From Rhipidocladum racemiflorum (lineage: Eukaryota; Streptophyta; Magnoliopsida; Poales; Poaceae): 64,000 nucleotides of DNA. The translations under genes and the position numbers were made by a program. This document shows, piece after piece, positions 12,181-24,961 of the stretch (position 1 is the stretch's first letter; each line of letters starts with the position of its first letter). The notes beneath the pieces were generated by a model, which did not search any database, was not told the DNA's origin, and saw only the letters and a program-made list of their open reading frames with translations. Location of the stretch: NCBI GenBank assembly GCA_036346355.1, contig CM070572.1, positions 9,741,001 through 9,805,000 of the forward strand, in the 5' to 3' direction.

Positions 12181-14587
12181 ATGGCTCCCATTCTTCCTCG
12201 TCGGTAGTCGAGGAGGAGATTGCCGCCAGCATTTCCGGAACATAATCTGCTGGATCTCTCCGTCTTGTGGCCGGGACCGTCGAGCCCACCGCCGTCCGGA
12301 GGTGATCTTTTCGATTGGCGGCTTCTTGCGGCCTCTTGCCACCGGTTTAATTTTTATCTCTCCGTCCTCAACTTTTATGCTATTCACCACATCCATCTTC
12401 CCCAACTCCGCTGTTCTCCTTGCTTTGCTTTCGCCACTTCGTGAAAATGTTCATAGGAGTGCTCCCCAACCTCCTTCTTTTTCGCTTCTTCTACACCCTC
12501 CGCGCCACGGGCGGCAACTCGCCTGTTACCGGGAGCTGTCACCTGCGTCTCCGCGACGGGTCCTTGTCACGCTACCTTCCTGGACTGTCGATCCAAGCTG
12601 GAGGCTGGCGTGAAGATTGGATGTACGCCGAGGACGATAGTGGCATTGAGGTCTTTGGAGCTTCCGCTTGGCGTGATCGGCAAGAACCCCAATCGGGGCC
12701 CATGTGAGCGACGCCTGAAGCTTACGGCTATGCTAGCACGCGTCGACCACTGGCGACGGCGGGTTTGACAGGCCCATGGTCATTCGGGACTTCGTTCCGG
12801 AGGTCAGGCCTCTTCGCCGCCACGCCCGCCTACTGGCAAGATACGGGCGTCGCGACGGACCGAGCATTCCTGGAGGTAACTCGTTTCACCTTGAGCCATC
12901 CCTCTCCCTTCTACGCTATGGGTCGAATTTTGGTCTTGTGATGTTTTTGTTCTCTGGGCTTCTCCCTTCCTCTTTTTGTGTGCGGTAGCCAGAACCTGTC
13001 TTCCGATGCGATCGGCAGTGGATGGCGAAGCCCAGGCTTCGTCGGCCCCATTCCGATTCGGACGGCGCGGTCCCTCTGCCGGTTGTCGCCGGGGAAGCGG
13101 CGATAGTCCGTGCCATGCCGTCGATGGACGCCATGACACGCCCGACGTGACACGCCGGGCACCCTTGACAATCCGGACCCTCACTCGGGCGGCCAGTGTG
13201 AGGGCACCTAAGGCGCAGCGTCAGGATGGCGATGATGATAGCCGGTAATGGTGGTCGTTCCCGGAGGCCCCGCAGGCTCGGCAGGCGGAACCTCTACGGC
13301 GGCCGCGGGGACTTCTTCTGCCGCGGCGGCCGTTTCCTCGTTGGTGGCGGGAGGTTTGCCGACCACCGGGGGCCCGTCCCTCCTTGCTCCCGGCCAGGGA
13401 CAACAAACCTTCCGCCACGGCCTCCTCGCCTTTCGCATCGGGCGGGGTGGTAGGCGCCATGCTGCCTTGCGGCATGCGGCCATGCGCCGCCACCACTGCG
13501 GCGAATCTTCCTCCACCGCCACTGGCCAAGCCGCGCCTTCTCGCCAAGCGGTTCTTAGGCCGACAGATCGGGGACCGACAAAGACCACGCTGGGCTGGTC
13601 TCATACTCCGGCGTGCCTCGGTTCGAGGCCATCACCTAGGTACTTATTCAAAAAATGCACATACAAGATGGAATTTAAGTTTCTTTGAGCGGCATTTTGC
13701 CGTTATTTACGCCTTTCACGTCTCTTTCTTAGGGTTCCCGCCGGACCCTTCCGTTGCCGAGCCGCGGGTGGTCCGGCGCGCCGTGGTCGCAGGGTCGCGC
13801 CATCCGGTAGCCGATCCCAGGACGGCCGGCGAGAGGCGACCCCAGCGATTCTTGGCGCCGTCGCTGTCATCGAGGTCCGCTCGGCCTCGCCCTACCGGAT
13901 CCACCAGCTGCCTCCGTTCCTCGGCCAGACGCAGACGCTTTCTTTGGCGGCTCTCGGCGAGCTTTATTCAAAGCGGCTGCGTCTAGACAACGAGCGAGCG
14001 GTGACGGAGCGGAATCGAGATTAACCGCCTCAAAGAGGTAGAAGATCTGCGGCCGATCGGGGCTGGAGCCGAGGCTGTGGAAGCGAGCAATGAAGCACCG
14101 CCGCTACGGAGAGGCTCTCGCGGAGCCGAGGCGAGAAGGCCGACAGGGCCCGGTCGAGGCGTGGACACCTGCAGATCTGCGCCATGCCTTCAACCGAGCA
14201 ATGGCGGCCTTGCTCCGTTAAATGGAATGCCGGTCCGCGAGGAGAAGCCACGGCACTATGCCTTCGCCTCTGCATCGCAGACTTCCTTACGCGCTGCCGC
14301 CCTCGCCGCGCCAGTCCGTCCAGAGGGCGCGATCGCGGCGACCACGGCGAATGCGTCTTGGCTTGTTCATAGCCGTGACTTAACCGATCCCGCGACCACG
14401 GTCCGGATCGGCGATCAAGCGCAGCGAGGAGGCGGGTCCACGACGGCGGTCGCGGCCACCGGTGGCGATGGAGAACCTCAGTCGAGGCGGTAGCCGAGGC
14501 GTGGCGCTTCATCTGGGCGTTCTCCGATTCTTGAGGATGTGGCGGCGGTAGCGGCGGCGAAGGAGAGAGGATCCCCATGGCGTAGTT
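12181..14587 (+). pseudogene. Antisense extra gene of the Tat element (Transposase_28 / 'putative gypsy-type transposon' domain)
   Basis: The region lies between integrase and the 3' LTR and reads opposite to gag-pol. Scattered over frames are segments recalling the plant 'putative gypsy-type transposon' domain: a LNFYAIHHIHL-type segment at about 12370-12405, the GVLPNLLLFRFFYTLR stretch near 12455-12500, and GGWREDWMYAEDDSG near 12600-12645. Downstream is Pro/Ala-rich, low-complexity coding-like DNA, then a charged Arg/Glu/Ala-rich stretch ending near ATGGCGTAG at 14579-14587. Frameshifts break it throughout. Extra antisense ORFs are known in Tat-lineage elements; their function is unknown. 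Domain recognition is from memory of the family. Confidence 0.62.
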
Positions 14588-15171
14588 AGCTAGTTTGTTT
14601 TACTTTTACTGTAAAAACTTGACGCAAGACAGTTCAAATGGAATGGAAGCACGGGCTTCCGCTATATGGCTTAAAGATTTCTTTGTTCTTATTCTTTACG
14701 GCTCCATGCGAACGCTTGGAGACTTAAGGTCTTGAGCTAGGAACGATCACTTAGCGAGTTCGGGGCCCCAGGTTCTTAGCGATGGTGTTGAGTCGCCGAC
14801 TTCACGGGGACACCCTGAGTGTCATGACCGTCTTTGAGGATCGTGCCAAACTAGCCATCCAATCACCCGTCCCGTCGCCGCTCACACTTAGTGATCCTAC
14901 CCTCGCTCATCGGGACAGTGGTACTGTGAGGCAAATCGCCCGGCACTATCCGGCTGTAAGGCAAAAGACCGAAAAAGGGCAGGAAGATCAGGCGGTTTGG
15001 ACAGGAAAAAAAGAGTACTTAATTCAAAACAGAGGGCCTCCCCCGACCCGCGGCGGAGCGGAAGACATACTCCAGCCGGTCGGGGGACGGAACCAAGGAC
15101 TTACAACCAATCAAGGGTAGAACTTGCGCAGATTTTCTATATTCTGAGAGTTTGCTAGCTCCTCGCCGTCT

Positions 15172-18100
15172 TCAGTGGCCAACCTGACCGCCCCGGGACG
15201 AGAGACAGAGACCACTTTGAAAGGTCCTTCCCACTGGCTGAGGCGATTTATGCGACCCGGCATGCGTCTGGACTCTTCGCAAGACCAGTCGCCCTCGCCG
15301 GCGTTCTCTCATTAACCGGAGGCGTGGTACCGCTGAGGCTCTCTTTGGTACTTTGCGTACGCAAAGGCCGCTCGATCCGCGCCTCTTCCAAGAGGTTGAT
15401 GTCGTCTCGACGCAGCCTCTCCTGGTCTTCTTCCACAAACGCAGAACGCGAGGTGACCCAGTTCGGCTCAGGGGAGAATACCTTCGCCAGTAGACCAGGA
15501 AGAAAGGGGTTTCCCGTGAGTCCGGCTAGGAGTGGTCGAGTGACCACAACACACCGGAGCTCTTCGGTCCACCGGGCGCCACGCTTGTGGAGTCGGTCGA
15601 ACGCCCGGTCTTGAGGCCCTTCAAGATGCCGGTAGCGTTGGCTGCTCGACTGGCCGTTGCTCCTGGGGTGAGCGGCGAGGCAAAAGCAGACCTTGGTGCC
15701 CATCTCTTCACGTAAGTCTAAGAAGGCCGCGCTAGTGAATCGGGCGCCGTTGTCGGTGATGATACGGTTAGCGACCCGGCGGGCAAAAATCTCTCGTATG
15801 AACTTGACACCGCGGCGGCGGTGATGGATCTTCTTGCCTCGGCTTCTACCCACTTGGTGAACTTGTCGATGGCGGCGAGCAGGTGGGTGTAGCCCCCGTG
15901 GCCGCGAACGGGCTCAGATATCCACCCCAGGCGCGAAGGGCCAAGAGGCGGGATAGTCTGCGAGGCTTGGGTGGTTGGTGGACTGCTTGGCGTGGAATCG
16001 ACACGCTTCACATCTCCTCACGGCTCGCAAGCATCCTGGAGGCGGTTGGCCAATAGAACCCTTGACGGAAAGCTTTTCCCGCCATCGTTCGTCGGACACA
16101 TGGCTCCCCGACACGCCTCCATGGATATCCGAGAGCAAAGCGCTCCCTCTTCCCGAGTGATGCACTTCGGAAGAATTCCATTCTTACCCGGCCAGACAGT
16201 CCCCGCCACCAGGGTATAGCACTTGGCCTTCGTGCTATCTTCTCTGGCGACGCATCATCATCGGGGCACACTTGATCCGCAGTAGGCCAGGATCGGATCC
16301 ATCCATGTGCCTTCCTGGTCATACTGGCGACCACGAGGTGGTCGTCGAGTACTTCGCTGGCCGGGCATTTCCAACGGAACCGCCTTCCCCAGCGAGTGAG
16401 CGGCATCACCATCGTCCCGCCCGAGAAATGGGGCTGCGATGGGCGATCGCGAAGCCTTTCCTCAAAGACCCGGCCGTCAGGAGACCTGGTCGGCGAGTGG
16501 CGAGCTCGTCCGCCGATGGTTGTCACGCTGAGGATGTGAGTGTATCCCGATCCTTGAAATGCCTTTCCAACTTCCCGACCTCCGCCAGGTATGTCGCCAT
16601 GGCGGGTCGGGGCAGAAAAGTCCTTCCTTGCACGATTGGCGACCGGCCAGGAGTCGCCCTTTACTTGCGGCGCCGGACACCGATGGCTGCGGCGGCACGA
16701 GCCCGGCCAGAAGCCCTCGTACTCGGCGGCGTTGTTGGTGGCCTTGAAGTCGAGGCGACCACGTGCTTGAGGAGGTCCCGGTCGGAGAGACCAGAGAACC
16801 CGGCCCCGCGCCTTCAAGCCTGAAAGACCGTCGAAGAAGAGCGTCCAGGGGAGGCGCGGGGACCTCATCGGCCTTCTGACTCAGATGGAGTCCACTCGAC
16901 CATGAAGTCCGCCACCTTTGACTCTTTATTGAGGTACGAGGAGCAAACTTGATACCGAACTCCCCGGCTCAACGGACCACTTGGCGTCGACCCTCCGCTT
17001 CTCGGTTGTGGAGGATCTCGCAGGGGGTACGAGGAGACCACTGTGATCTCTCCTTGGAAATAGTGCCGTAACTTTCTTGACGCCACTACCACCGCATAGA
17101 CCATTTTACGAGCCTGAGGGTACCTTGTTTAGTCGTGGAGCACTTTGTCGATGTAGTAGACCGGCCGTTGGGCCCTTCCTGCTCCGCTACTGGCCAAGGC
17201 TCACTACACAGGGTGGCCGCCACATACAAGAAGAATTCGCCCGGCTCGGGGCGACCAAAGACTGAGGAGAAGAGAGGTACTTCTTGAGATCTTCAAACGC
17301 TTGTTGGGCTTCTCTGGGTCCATTCAAATGAGTTGGTTTTCTTCAACAACTTAAACGATGGCAGACTTTTCTCCCCGAGCCGATATAAACCGCCCAGGGA
17401 GGCTAAGCCGACGACCAAGCATTGCGATTGCTTGAGCCGGGTAGGCGATCGCGTCGCTCAATTGCTTCTATTTTCTCCGGGTTGACTTGATTCCACGGTG
17501 GAGACCAGAAACCGAGCGACTTCGGACGAGACACCAAACACGCACTTTTCGGGATTCAACTTCAGCGAGAGTTTCGAGGTGAGAGAAGGTCTCTTCAAGG
17601 TCTGTATAAGCTCGTCGGCCCTCTTCGTTTTCACGACCGGATCGTCAACATACACTTCGAGGTTCTTCCCTATTTGGGGCCGAACACAATGTGCATAGCC
17701 CGCCGATAAGTGGCACGGCTTTTCAGCCGAAAGGCATCTTGACGTAGCAATATACACCGAGGAGTCACAAAAGCGGTCTTCTCTTCGTCTTCCTGCGCCA
17801 TCTTGATCGATGATAACCGGAGTAGGCGTCGAGGAAGCCTGAGCTTCGCACCCGCCCGTGGAGTCGGCGGCGATGTCTATCCGCGGCAAAGTGCGGAGTC
17901 CTTGGGACAGCTTTGTTGAGGTCGGTGAAGTCGATGCACATTCGCCACTTCCCATTAGACTTCTTTACAAGCAGGGTTGGCCAACCACTCCGGGTAGGCG
18001 GCCTCCCGCACAATCTTAGCGGAACAACGGTTTTCCACCTGCGTCCGAATGGCGTCCTGCCGCTCTGGCGCCTGCCACGGATCTTCTGCCGAGCAAGCGC

Positions 18101-18740
18101 TCCAGAAGCGTTGCCAATCGGTGCTCGATCACCTCCACTGGGACCCGGTCATTTCGATGGTTCCCAGGCGAACACATCCAGGTTAGGCCGGAGGAAGGTG
18201 GCGAGCGCGTCTTCCTATTTGGCGCCGAGGTCGGTGCCGATCTTGACGACCTTGCCCGAGCCTTCCTCGCCCATGGGGACCGCCTTTGCCTCGCCACGGG
18301 CTCTGGCGGAGCGCGGGACTTGGCGAGGAGCCCGGTTGTCGCCCTTGTCGCTGGCCGAGCGGTGGTGCCGGCAAGATCTGCGGCACTGTCACGAGCCGCA
18401 GGCTTCCAATCTATCCACCTTCACCGTAATGGGACCCCAGGCCCTGGATTTTCACCGGCATGTAGGCGTAGTGGGCCACCGCCATGAACTTAACCAGGGC
18501 GAGGCGGCCGGCGAGGGCATTATAGGGAGGTCGAAGTCGGCGACCTCAAAATCTACGGCTCCGTTCGGAAGTTGTCCGAACTTCCGAACGCATCGCAATC
18601 GGACTTGTCCCGGGGTGAGGCCCACCCCGGGCTACTCCGTAAAAAGCGGGCGGCGCTCTCGTCTGAGATCTGGAGCGCTGATACGCCCGGCCCAGCGAGT
18701 TGATGGCATCGCTTCCATCAACCAGGACCCGCCTAACCGC
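15172..18740 (-). pseudogene. Tat-element pol: protease, RT, RNase H, second RNase H, integrase (frameshifted)
   Basis: Reading leftwards on the - strand: protease motif RVLVDGSDAINSL near 18697-18735 (Asp-Gly-Ser still present); RT with LLVKKSNGKWRMCIDFTDLN near 17910-17985 and active site YVDDPVVKTK near 17640; the end of RNase H (ASRKLRHYFQG ... VADFMVEWTP) at 16868-17104; a second RNase H with WTLFFDG and FKATNNAAEYEG near 16680-16850; a zinc-finger remnant (GFYWPTA) near 16050; then integrase with IDKFTKWVEAEA near 15860 and RIITDNGARF near 15755. Pieces lie in different frames and segments are missing, so no working polyprotein can be made. Confidence 0.88.
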
Positions 18741-19869
18741 ATTGCGGACCGTGGGGACACCACGATCGGAGATGGCCAGGGCCGAGGTGTTCTCTGGGTG
18801 GTCGGCCCGATCGAAAGTGATCGGTATTCACCACTTCGGGCCGGCGTCCGGAGGCGGCGTGGTGGCACACACCGCCTCGAATCCCGCTTATCTGCGAGTT
18901 CGAGGAGTAGGTGGCGAGCCACCGTGTATGAACGCCACCGTGTGCTCACTTTCTTTGGAAGGCTAAGCGGAGCCACATCTTCGTCGTCTTCGTCTTCGCC
19001 AATCTTTCGCGGCGTTTCTTGAGCCGCTTTGTCGACCGACTTGGATACAACTTGGCGATCCTCCAAGTCATGTCCGCTCGTTCGATGGATGGGGCAATAG
19101 GGCTTGCCGCCATCGTTTTCGCGGCGAAGCGGCGGCGGTCCTTCGCGGTCGCCCGCGCTGCCCGGCGCTCGTCCGTTAGTCCTGGTCATCATGGCCGGAT
19201 TTGGGCTCGGCTCGGCGACCAAGACCTCCTAGCGGTTGCCTCCTCCGCTTTTCTTTTTCTTCTTGCGGTCGGAGGACTTGAGGTGCCAACGTCACCGAAT
19301 CGGAAGGCCTCGTGGCACACTTCCGAAGCCCGGCCGCCTGGCGCACTTGTGCGCGCCAGGAGAACAACTCAGATGTGGTTGAGATGACGCGCGTGGCCAT
19401 CTTTTCCCGCATCTTCGGTCCGGACCCCCTCCGGAAGCGATGATCACCGACCGCTCGGAGATCAGGGGATCGTGTTGCGGCGATGGGTGAACCGCCGGAT
19501 GAACTCTCTCGGGGACTCCTCCGCCTGCGCTCCAGGCGTGGAGGTCGCCCTCCACGCCTGGTTGGCGTAGGAGCCTCGAAAGTTGGCGACAAAATGTCGC
19601 ATAGCCCTCCCACGAGTGCACAGAGCCTCGCGGGAGGTTAAGTAGCTAAGACCGGCAGAGCCGTTAGTGAGCGTCGGGAGGTAGTTGGCCATGACCTTCT
19701 CGGACCCTCTCCCGCGTACCACCGTGGTGTAGATCTGAAGGAACTCCTGCGGGTTGGTGGTACCATCATACTTCTCGATGGAGGCGGGCGGAATCTCTCC
19801 GGCCATGCAACTTGCCGGCGGAGAGAACGCTGGCACCCAACGTTGTAGGGGAGTAGCGCCGTTCGCCAC
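18741..19869 (-). pseudogene. Tat-element gag (frameshifted)
   Basis: The - strand from 19869 gives the retrotransposon gag core: KYDGTTNPQEFLQIYTT, then ANYLPTLTNGSAG, HFVANFRGSY and PREFIRRFTHRRNTIP, which I recognise as RIRE2-type gag. A downstream frame (19222-18632) has the cysteine/histidine stretch YCPIHRTSGHDLED typical of this family. Frameshifts separate the blocks. Upstream to the LTR at 20604 is a GC-rich leader without a clear frame. Confidence 0.85.
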
Positions 19870-20603
19870 CCCCGATCTGAGAGAGGATGAGGAGTGCGAC
19901 CTGCGCTCTCCCTAGAGTCCGAGGAGAGACCCCTGTCTTATGCCCCGCGACGTTCGCGGTGAGGACATGACGCAGTCGCCGCCGCCAAGGCCGACGCCGC
20001 TTCTTCGCCGAGGCGCGATCGGAGGTCTTCACGGTTCCCCTAGACTCGGGGACCGCGGGAAGAAGCGGAATCATGTGCATGTCCCTCAGAATCGAGGGGT
20101 TGCAACCAGACCCCTTCCCTTGTCCCGACCCTTGACGCCGGGAGGGTCGTCGTGTGGTGGCCGGAACCTGGCACGTCGGCCCAGCGCGTTCCTGCCGCCA
20201 CGCGCCGGAAGCCTCCGGCCGGTCGCCACTTCAACTTCTTTGTTGTCGCGGCGTCCACCGTGGGACGATGTCCGCAGACCACGAGTGGCGGGGTATTCGC
20301 TCCCGAGTTACTTGGGGATGATCGAAGCGATCGGCGCATGGAGGCTTCGGCGGGGTGTCGTCACCAGCGCCAGCGCCGTTAGACGGTGACCCGGCGTAAG
20401 AGCCATGCGCGGCCACGGCGGAGGGACCGGGTGGCGGCTCCCCTCACGAGCGTCGGGATCGGCTACGGCGCCGCTTTCCTCGGGCAAATTGCCGCGATTG
20501 AGTGCGACTCCGCCATGCGCATAAGCGCTCACGCTTCTGCCGAGCTTGAATCGAGATGGAAGGAAGAGGGCAATCTAACCACCAAGAGCCCCTACAGCGC
20601 GCC

Positions 20604-21609
20604 CATCGGCGTTCTAGCTAACGAGCACCTCTGAATTGGGTGCTTATGAGGTTCAAGCGGGGGCTTTCGGGGCAATTGCCGGGAAAGGAAGAAGACGGCC
20701 AGAGTGCAGGAAACTCGAGGAACAAGGAGGCGCCAGAGCTTTTTACCTGTGTTCAGGCCCTCATAAGAGTAATAGCCCTAGTCCTGCTTTCTTTTGGTAT
20801 TGCTTGTGTTCTTCTTGAAGGAAATGAAAGCCTTACAATCTCTCGAACCCCTCTCCCATGCACCCTGGCTCCCTTTTATACTAGGGTCGACGGGGACGCA
20901 TGGGTGGCTTACCCCCACCGCCATCATTACACCGCATGGGATTATTTATTGCGCCGCGTCGCTCGTTCTTACTCTTCATTAATGATCGCCGCGGTGTCAC
21001 AATCCCACCTCGGGCCCCACCAACGCTTCCCGTTACGTCGGGGTAAGGTCTTTGCCGTGATGTCACGCAATTAATGCGTGCCTGGGAAAGCGGTGCCGTC
21101 GCTGCATCCAAGACGCCTTGCATTTAATGCGCACAACTTGCATTAAATGCCCTTGACTCGGGAGTGGCCCGTGCCACCTTTCCTCGGCGACCACCTTCCT
21201 GGTCGCCAGTAGCGCCTGGCCGCCACGTGTCCTGGCGACCACCTTCCTGGTCGCCTTGTGGGCGTGGCCTGGCCGCCACGCTGCCCGGCGACCACCTTCC
21301 TGGTCGCCAGGGCGTGGCTGGCCGCCACGTGTCCCGGCGACCACCTTCCTGGTCGCCAGGGCGTGGCTGGCCGCCACGTGTCCCGGCGACCACCTTCCTG
21401 GTCGCCAGGGCGTGGCTCGCCGCCACGCGTCCGGCGACCACCTTCCTGGTCGCTCGGGCGTGGCACAACCGCCACGTGCCCCCGGGGCGACCACCTTCCT
21501 GGTCGCCCAGGGGCGTGGCCTGGCCGCCACGTGCCCCCGGGTCGACCACACCCCTGGCGACCTTTTTAACTGCGGGGGAGTGGGGACCCTGGCGCAAAGT
21601 ACGCCGACA
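20604..21609 (-). repeat. LTR of the Tat element (its 5' LTR), with hairpin array
   Basis: Partner of 10769-11766; the left limit is uncertain by a few bases because the terminal bases have diverged (CATCGGCG against TGTCAGCG). It has its own seven hairpin units starting at 21186, 21234, 21287, 21336, 21385, 21433 and 21486. A PBS-like stretch lies just inside (about 20585-20603 on the - strand), too degraded to name the tRNA. Confidence 0.85.
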
Positions 21610-21613
21610 GGTA

Positions 21614-21617
<4 letters not shown>

Positions 21618-21666
<49 letters not shown>

Positions 21667-21676
21667 TATACATACA
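21618..21676. repeat. (CA)n microsatellite followed by (ATAC)n
   Basis: About 42 bp of pure CA, then TATACATATACATACATAC. It begins four bases after the retrotransposon's right TSD (21610-21614). Confidence 0.95.
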
Positions 21677-22903
21677 TACTTCACCTCAATTTACTGCCTC
21701 AACAGTTTATCCTCAAATCAACTTATCAATAATCAAATTCTGCCGCAACAGTTCACAAATTTTTTATCTTTCCAATCACATCCAATTTAGGTTTTTTTTC
21801 TTTCAAAAGATATTTGTCCTATGCAGTGATGATTTCTTAAAAACAATTTACAAATATGAACAAAGAAAGCTTGCTTGGATTTTGGTAAATCGTTCTCGCA
21901 CGGTTGTTGCTGCAGATCAACGGTCTGTTTGGATTTGATTTCTGAAAATACATAAATGCCATATCTTAGTGGCCAGTAAGTTTTTGTATATTTTAACGTG
22001 TCCAACCTTTTTTCTAACTTCTTATTAAATTGTTGCATATTTACCGCGTATTTCAATTTGGGTGTCTTAATTAACAAATTTTAGCAGTACTTATCTTAGC
22101 TAGGGATACTTAACTTATCGCATTCACTTAGCGCATTTTAATTTGAAATATTTAACTTGCTGCATTTTATCTTAGTGTATTTTGATCTGTTTTGCTTATT
22201 AAAATTTTACATTAAGATTTCATTCCCACAGATGTATTATGTCCCCATTTTAATTATTATTATGATGAGTAATTTTACCAGTTTCTATAAGTATTTTATC
22301 CGCTGACATGTATTCACTTTCCTTTCTCTGGCTTAATTTAAATTGTAATTGTAGGATGTTTATTTAAATTTAGGATACAGTAATTTATGGCCTTTTGATT
22401 TGGTGTATTTTAATTTAGAACACTTTAACTTGTCGTACTTTAAATTGGCGTGTTATATTTTAACGTATTGCAATTTAGCGTATTTTAATTTGATTCATCG
22501 GCCTGGATATGATTTCCTATTTTATTCATTATAATGACTAATGGCAATGTTTAAATTTTCCATGTAATCATCTACTTAATTAGTCTTTACTGTGATATTA
22601 TTATTATTAATAATAAAGTGATTGCTTGATTATTTATACTTTCATGTGTGTGTGTATTCTCCTTTTTGTCTTTATATTTTAGCGAGTGTGTGAATAAGTG
22701 TTAGTTTGAGAAGAAAATAACTTTTGATTATGGATTTATGCATAAGTAAGATTTTATTTAGAGAGAAGATCGTTTAAGTTTATTTTTTTTGAATGAAAGA
22801 TTTAATTGTTGGCTTGACCAGTTGGGTAGAATAATGTATAGTTTAAATTTGGGTCAGATTTATTTGGTTGTTAATAAATAGATAACTTATTTATAAAGGA
22901 TTT
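21677..22903. other. AT-rich DNA with a loose GCGTATTTTAATTT-type periodicity
   Basis: At 22050-22500 the phrase TAGCGCATTTTAATTT or GCGTATTTTAATTT recurs in degenerate form at irregular spacing. No gene, tRNA or terminal repeat recognised. It is probably old transposon DNA inside the PYD1 intron. Confidence 0.4.
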
Positions 22904-24016
22904 TTGCATAACAAAGCTCTTTTGTCTAAGCATCTTCATAAATTTTACAACAGAGAGGATGTGCCTTGGCTTAAGCTATTGTCGGGATCTTATTACCATA
23001 ACCTAGTGGCTCCTCAAGCTTGCAGATTGCTTGGGTCTTTTTGGTGGAAAGATCTTATTCGAATCTTCGACAGTTTCAGAGGCATGGCTTCTTGTTTGGT
23101 TAAGGATGGGCGTTCTTGTTTGTTTTGGAAAGATGTTTGGGCTCTTGGTTTTTTACAAGCTGAATTTCCTCATCTGTTCTCATTTGCAAAGAATGCAAAT
23201 GTCTCTGTTGCAGAATTTCTTGATGGTGCTAATCTTGGTTCTAAATTCAACCTTCCTTTATCTCCTATGGCTTCTTTGTAGCTGCACTTTTGAGACAACG
23301 ATGGTTGTCTATTTCCTTGAGCATGGATATCTTTGATTCTTAGTCTTGTATCTAGGGTTCTTCTGATTTTTCTTCTAAGAAAACCTATGATCATTTCATT
23401 GGACAGAACAACATTCATTTGCCTTTTAAGTGGCTGTGGAAATCTTATTGTGTCAATAAACACAAATTCTTCTTTTGGTTGATGCTTAATCACTTAAACT
23501 CCAGGGCTCTCTTGAGGTGGAAAGAACTTTATTTGGATAATTATAACTGTGTGCTTTGTGCCTCTCATATGGAAGAATCTATTTATCATTTGTTCTTTGA
23601 GTGCCATTTTAGTCAATGGTGTTGGCGGTTTCTACACATTCATTTTGATCTTACTTTGGAGGTTGTGGATCTTCTTCAAGAGGCTAAGGTTCGGCATAGA
23701 TTGGTTTGTTTTAAAGAAATTTTCATCATTGCTTGCTGGACAATCTGGAAGATCAGGAATTCTCTTATCTTTGATCATGGACGCCTCTCTTTAGCTCTTT
23801 GGAAAAAAGAATTTAGGGATGCTTTTTCTTTGGTTATCCACAGAGTTAAGCCTTCCCTTAAGGATGAATTTCTTTTTTAGCTGAGCAGTTTCTCTTAGTC
23901 CTTCCCCTTTTTGTATTTGTATTTCTTTTTTCCTCCTTATTTTCTGTTGTAAATACTCTCTTATTTAATTTCTTCTTTAAACAATAGGGGCTTTCCCTCC
24001 TGTTTTTCCTCAAAAA
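22904..24016 (+). mobile_element. LINE (L1-type non-LTR retrotransposon), 5'-truncated and decayed
   Basis: The + strand encodes the C-terminal part of a plant LINE ORF2: NKALLSKHLHKFYNREDVPW and GSFWWKDLIRIFDSF, then after a stop at 23279-23281 and a frame change the zinc-binding RT-associated domain (zf-RVT) with FKWLWKSYCVNKHKFFFWLM, CVLCASHMEESIYHLFFEC and CWTIWKIRNSLIF, ending at 23880. A T-rich 3' region follows to a short A run at 24011-24016. The endonuclease and RT core are absent, as usual for 5'-truncated LINEs. No TSD identified. Confidence 0.82.
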
Positions 24017-24961
24017 AGACGGGTTTAAATCAATTTTCAAGTAAAATTTCTTAATGCGTCCAATTCATTTGTTTAAAATTATTCTTTAGAATTTAAAGCT
24101 TTATATAATTTTCTTTCGTTGTTCTTTAATTTAACATTCGACTGACTGATGTTATTGATTTAACAGGTTTTTAATTGATTTAGCTTCAATGTGAATTGTT
24201 TGCATGAACAAATTGATTCAAAGTTTTATTAATTTAATTGAAAATATATTTTTCTTGTTTTCTTCTTTTCTTTTCTTTTCTTTTCTCTTCTTTTATTTAC
24301 TTTTAATTCATTTAATTGCAGCCATTTTTACGCGATTATTAACACCAGAATTAAGCTAATATTATTTTTTGGGACTGATTAAATAGCTTTACACGCTACC
24401 AAAAATACCCTTTTTCTTTCTTTTTCCTCTTTTCTTCTTTTCCTCCCTCCTCCCTTTTCTTTTTCCTCCTTTTTTTTTCTTCCTCACTTCACCCGGTCAA
24501 GCCTTATCTCTTCTCTCTCTTCTTTCCCCACTTCTCCTCCTCCTGGCTCCATTCCTCCCGATCTGGCCGATCGGCCCCCGATCTCTCCTCACCACCGGCT
24601 AACCCCGCCGTCGTTCGCCGCCTCCTCGTTGGCCTGGCTCCGGCCGCCACCTCGGTCCTGCCGCCTCTGGCTCCTTCCTTCGTCGGCCCCTCCCCGTCCT
24701 CCTCGCGCCCGTGCGCACGCACATGGCCTGCGCCCACGCCGGCCATCCATGCACCTAGGTCGGTCCCATCTGGGCCTCCTGTTGGCGCCGTGGTCCTCTG
24801 CCATCTTGCACGCTCCAGGGCCCAACTCCGTGGCCCGTCGGCTCGGCCTCGCCTCCCTCTGGTCTCATTTCCTCTGTGCCTCCGGCCCACCACCCTAGAC
24901 CGAGCGCCCCCACGCCCTCCCTACACCGGCCGTGGCTCGGCTCCCCTGCCCCTGTCCCTTA
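24017..24961. other. T-rich then GC-rich DNA, no gene recognised
   Basis: There is a (TTTTC)n tract at about 24262-24295 and pyrimidine-rich DNA to 24560, then a GC-rich block to 24960 with long overlapping open frames on both strands, as GC-rich DNA gives by chance. It could be part of a retrotransposon LTR or leader, but no partner copy is present. Confidence 0.35.

Larger units (their letters stand above)
10769..21609 (-). mobile_element. Ty3/Gypsy LTR retrotransposon, Tat lineage (RIRE2/Retand-like), complete but inactive
   Basis: Two LTRs of about 1 kb (10769-11766 and about 20604-21609) flank a 8.8-kb interior, and GGTAC is duplicated at 10764-10768 and 21610-21614. On the - strand the LTR begins TGTCGGCGTAC; on the + strand the left copy begins TGTCAGCG and ends GCCGACA. 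Gag, protease, reverse transcriptase, RNase H, a second RNase H and integrase follow in order on the - strand, and an extra gene lies antisense between integrase and the 3' LTR. The second RNase H and the antisense gene are hallmarks of Tat elements. Every coding block is broken by frameshifts or stops. It is inserted inside the PYD1 pseudogene. Confidence 0.92.

Noticed and set aside
21063..21677. - strand frame starting with a Tyr/Val/Cys/Val run
   Set aside because: It is translation of the (CA)n microsatellite running into the LTR array.
24504..24898. Possible gene in the GC-rich block on the - strand
   Set aside because: Frames are open on both strands with low-complexity Arg/Gly/Pro composition and no recognisable domain or splice structure.
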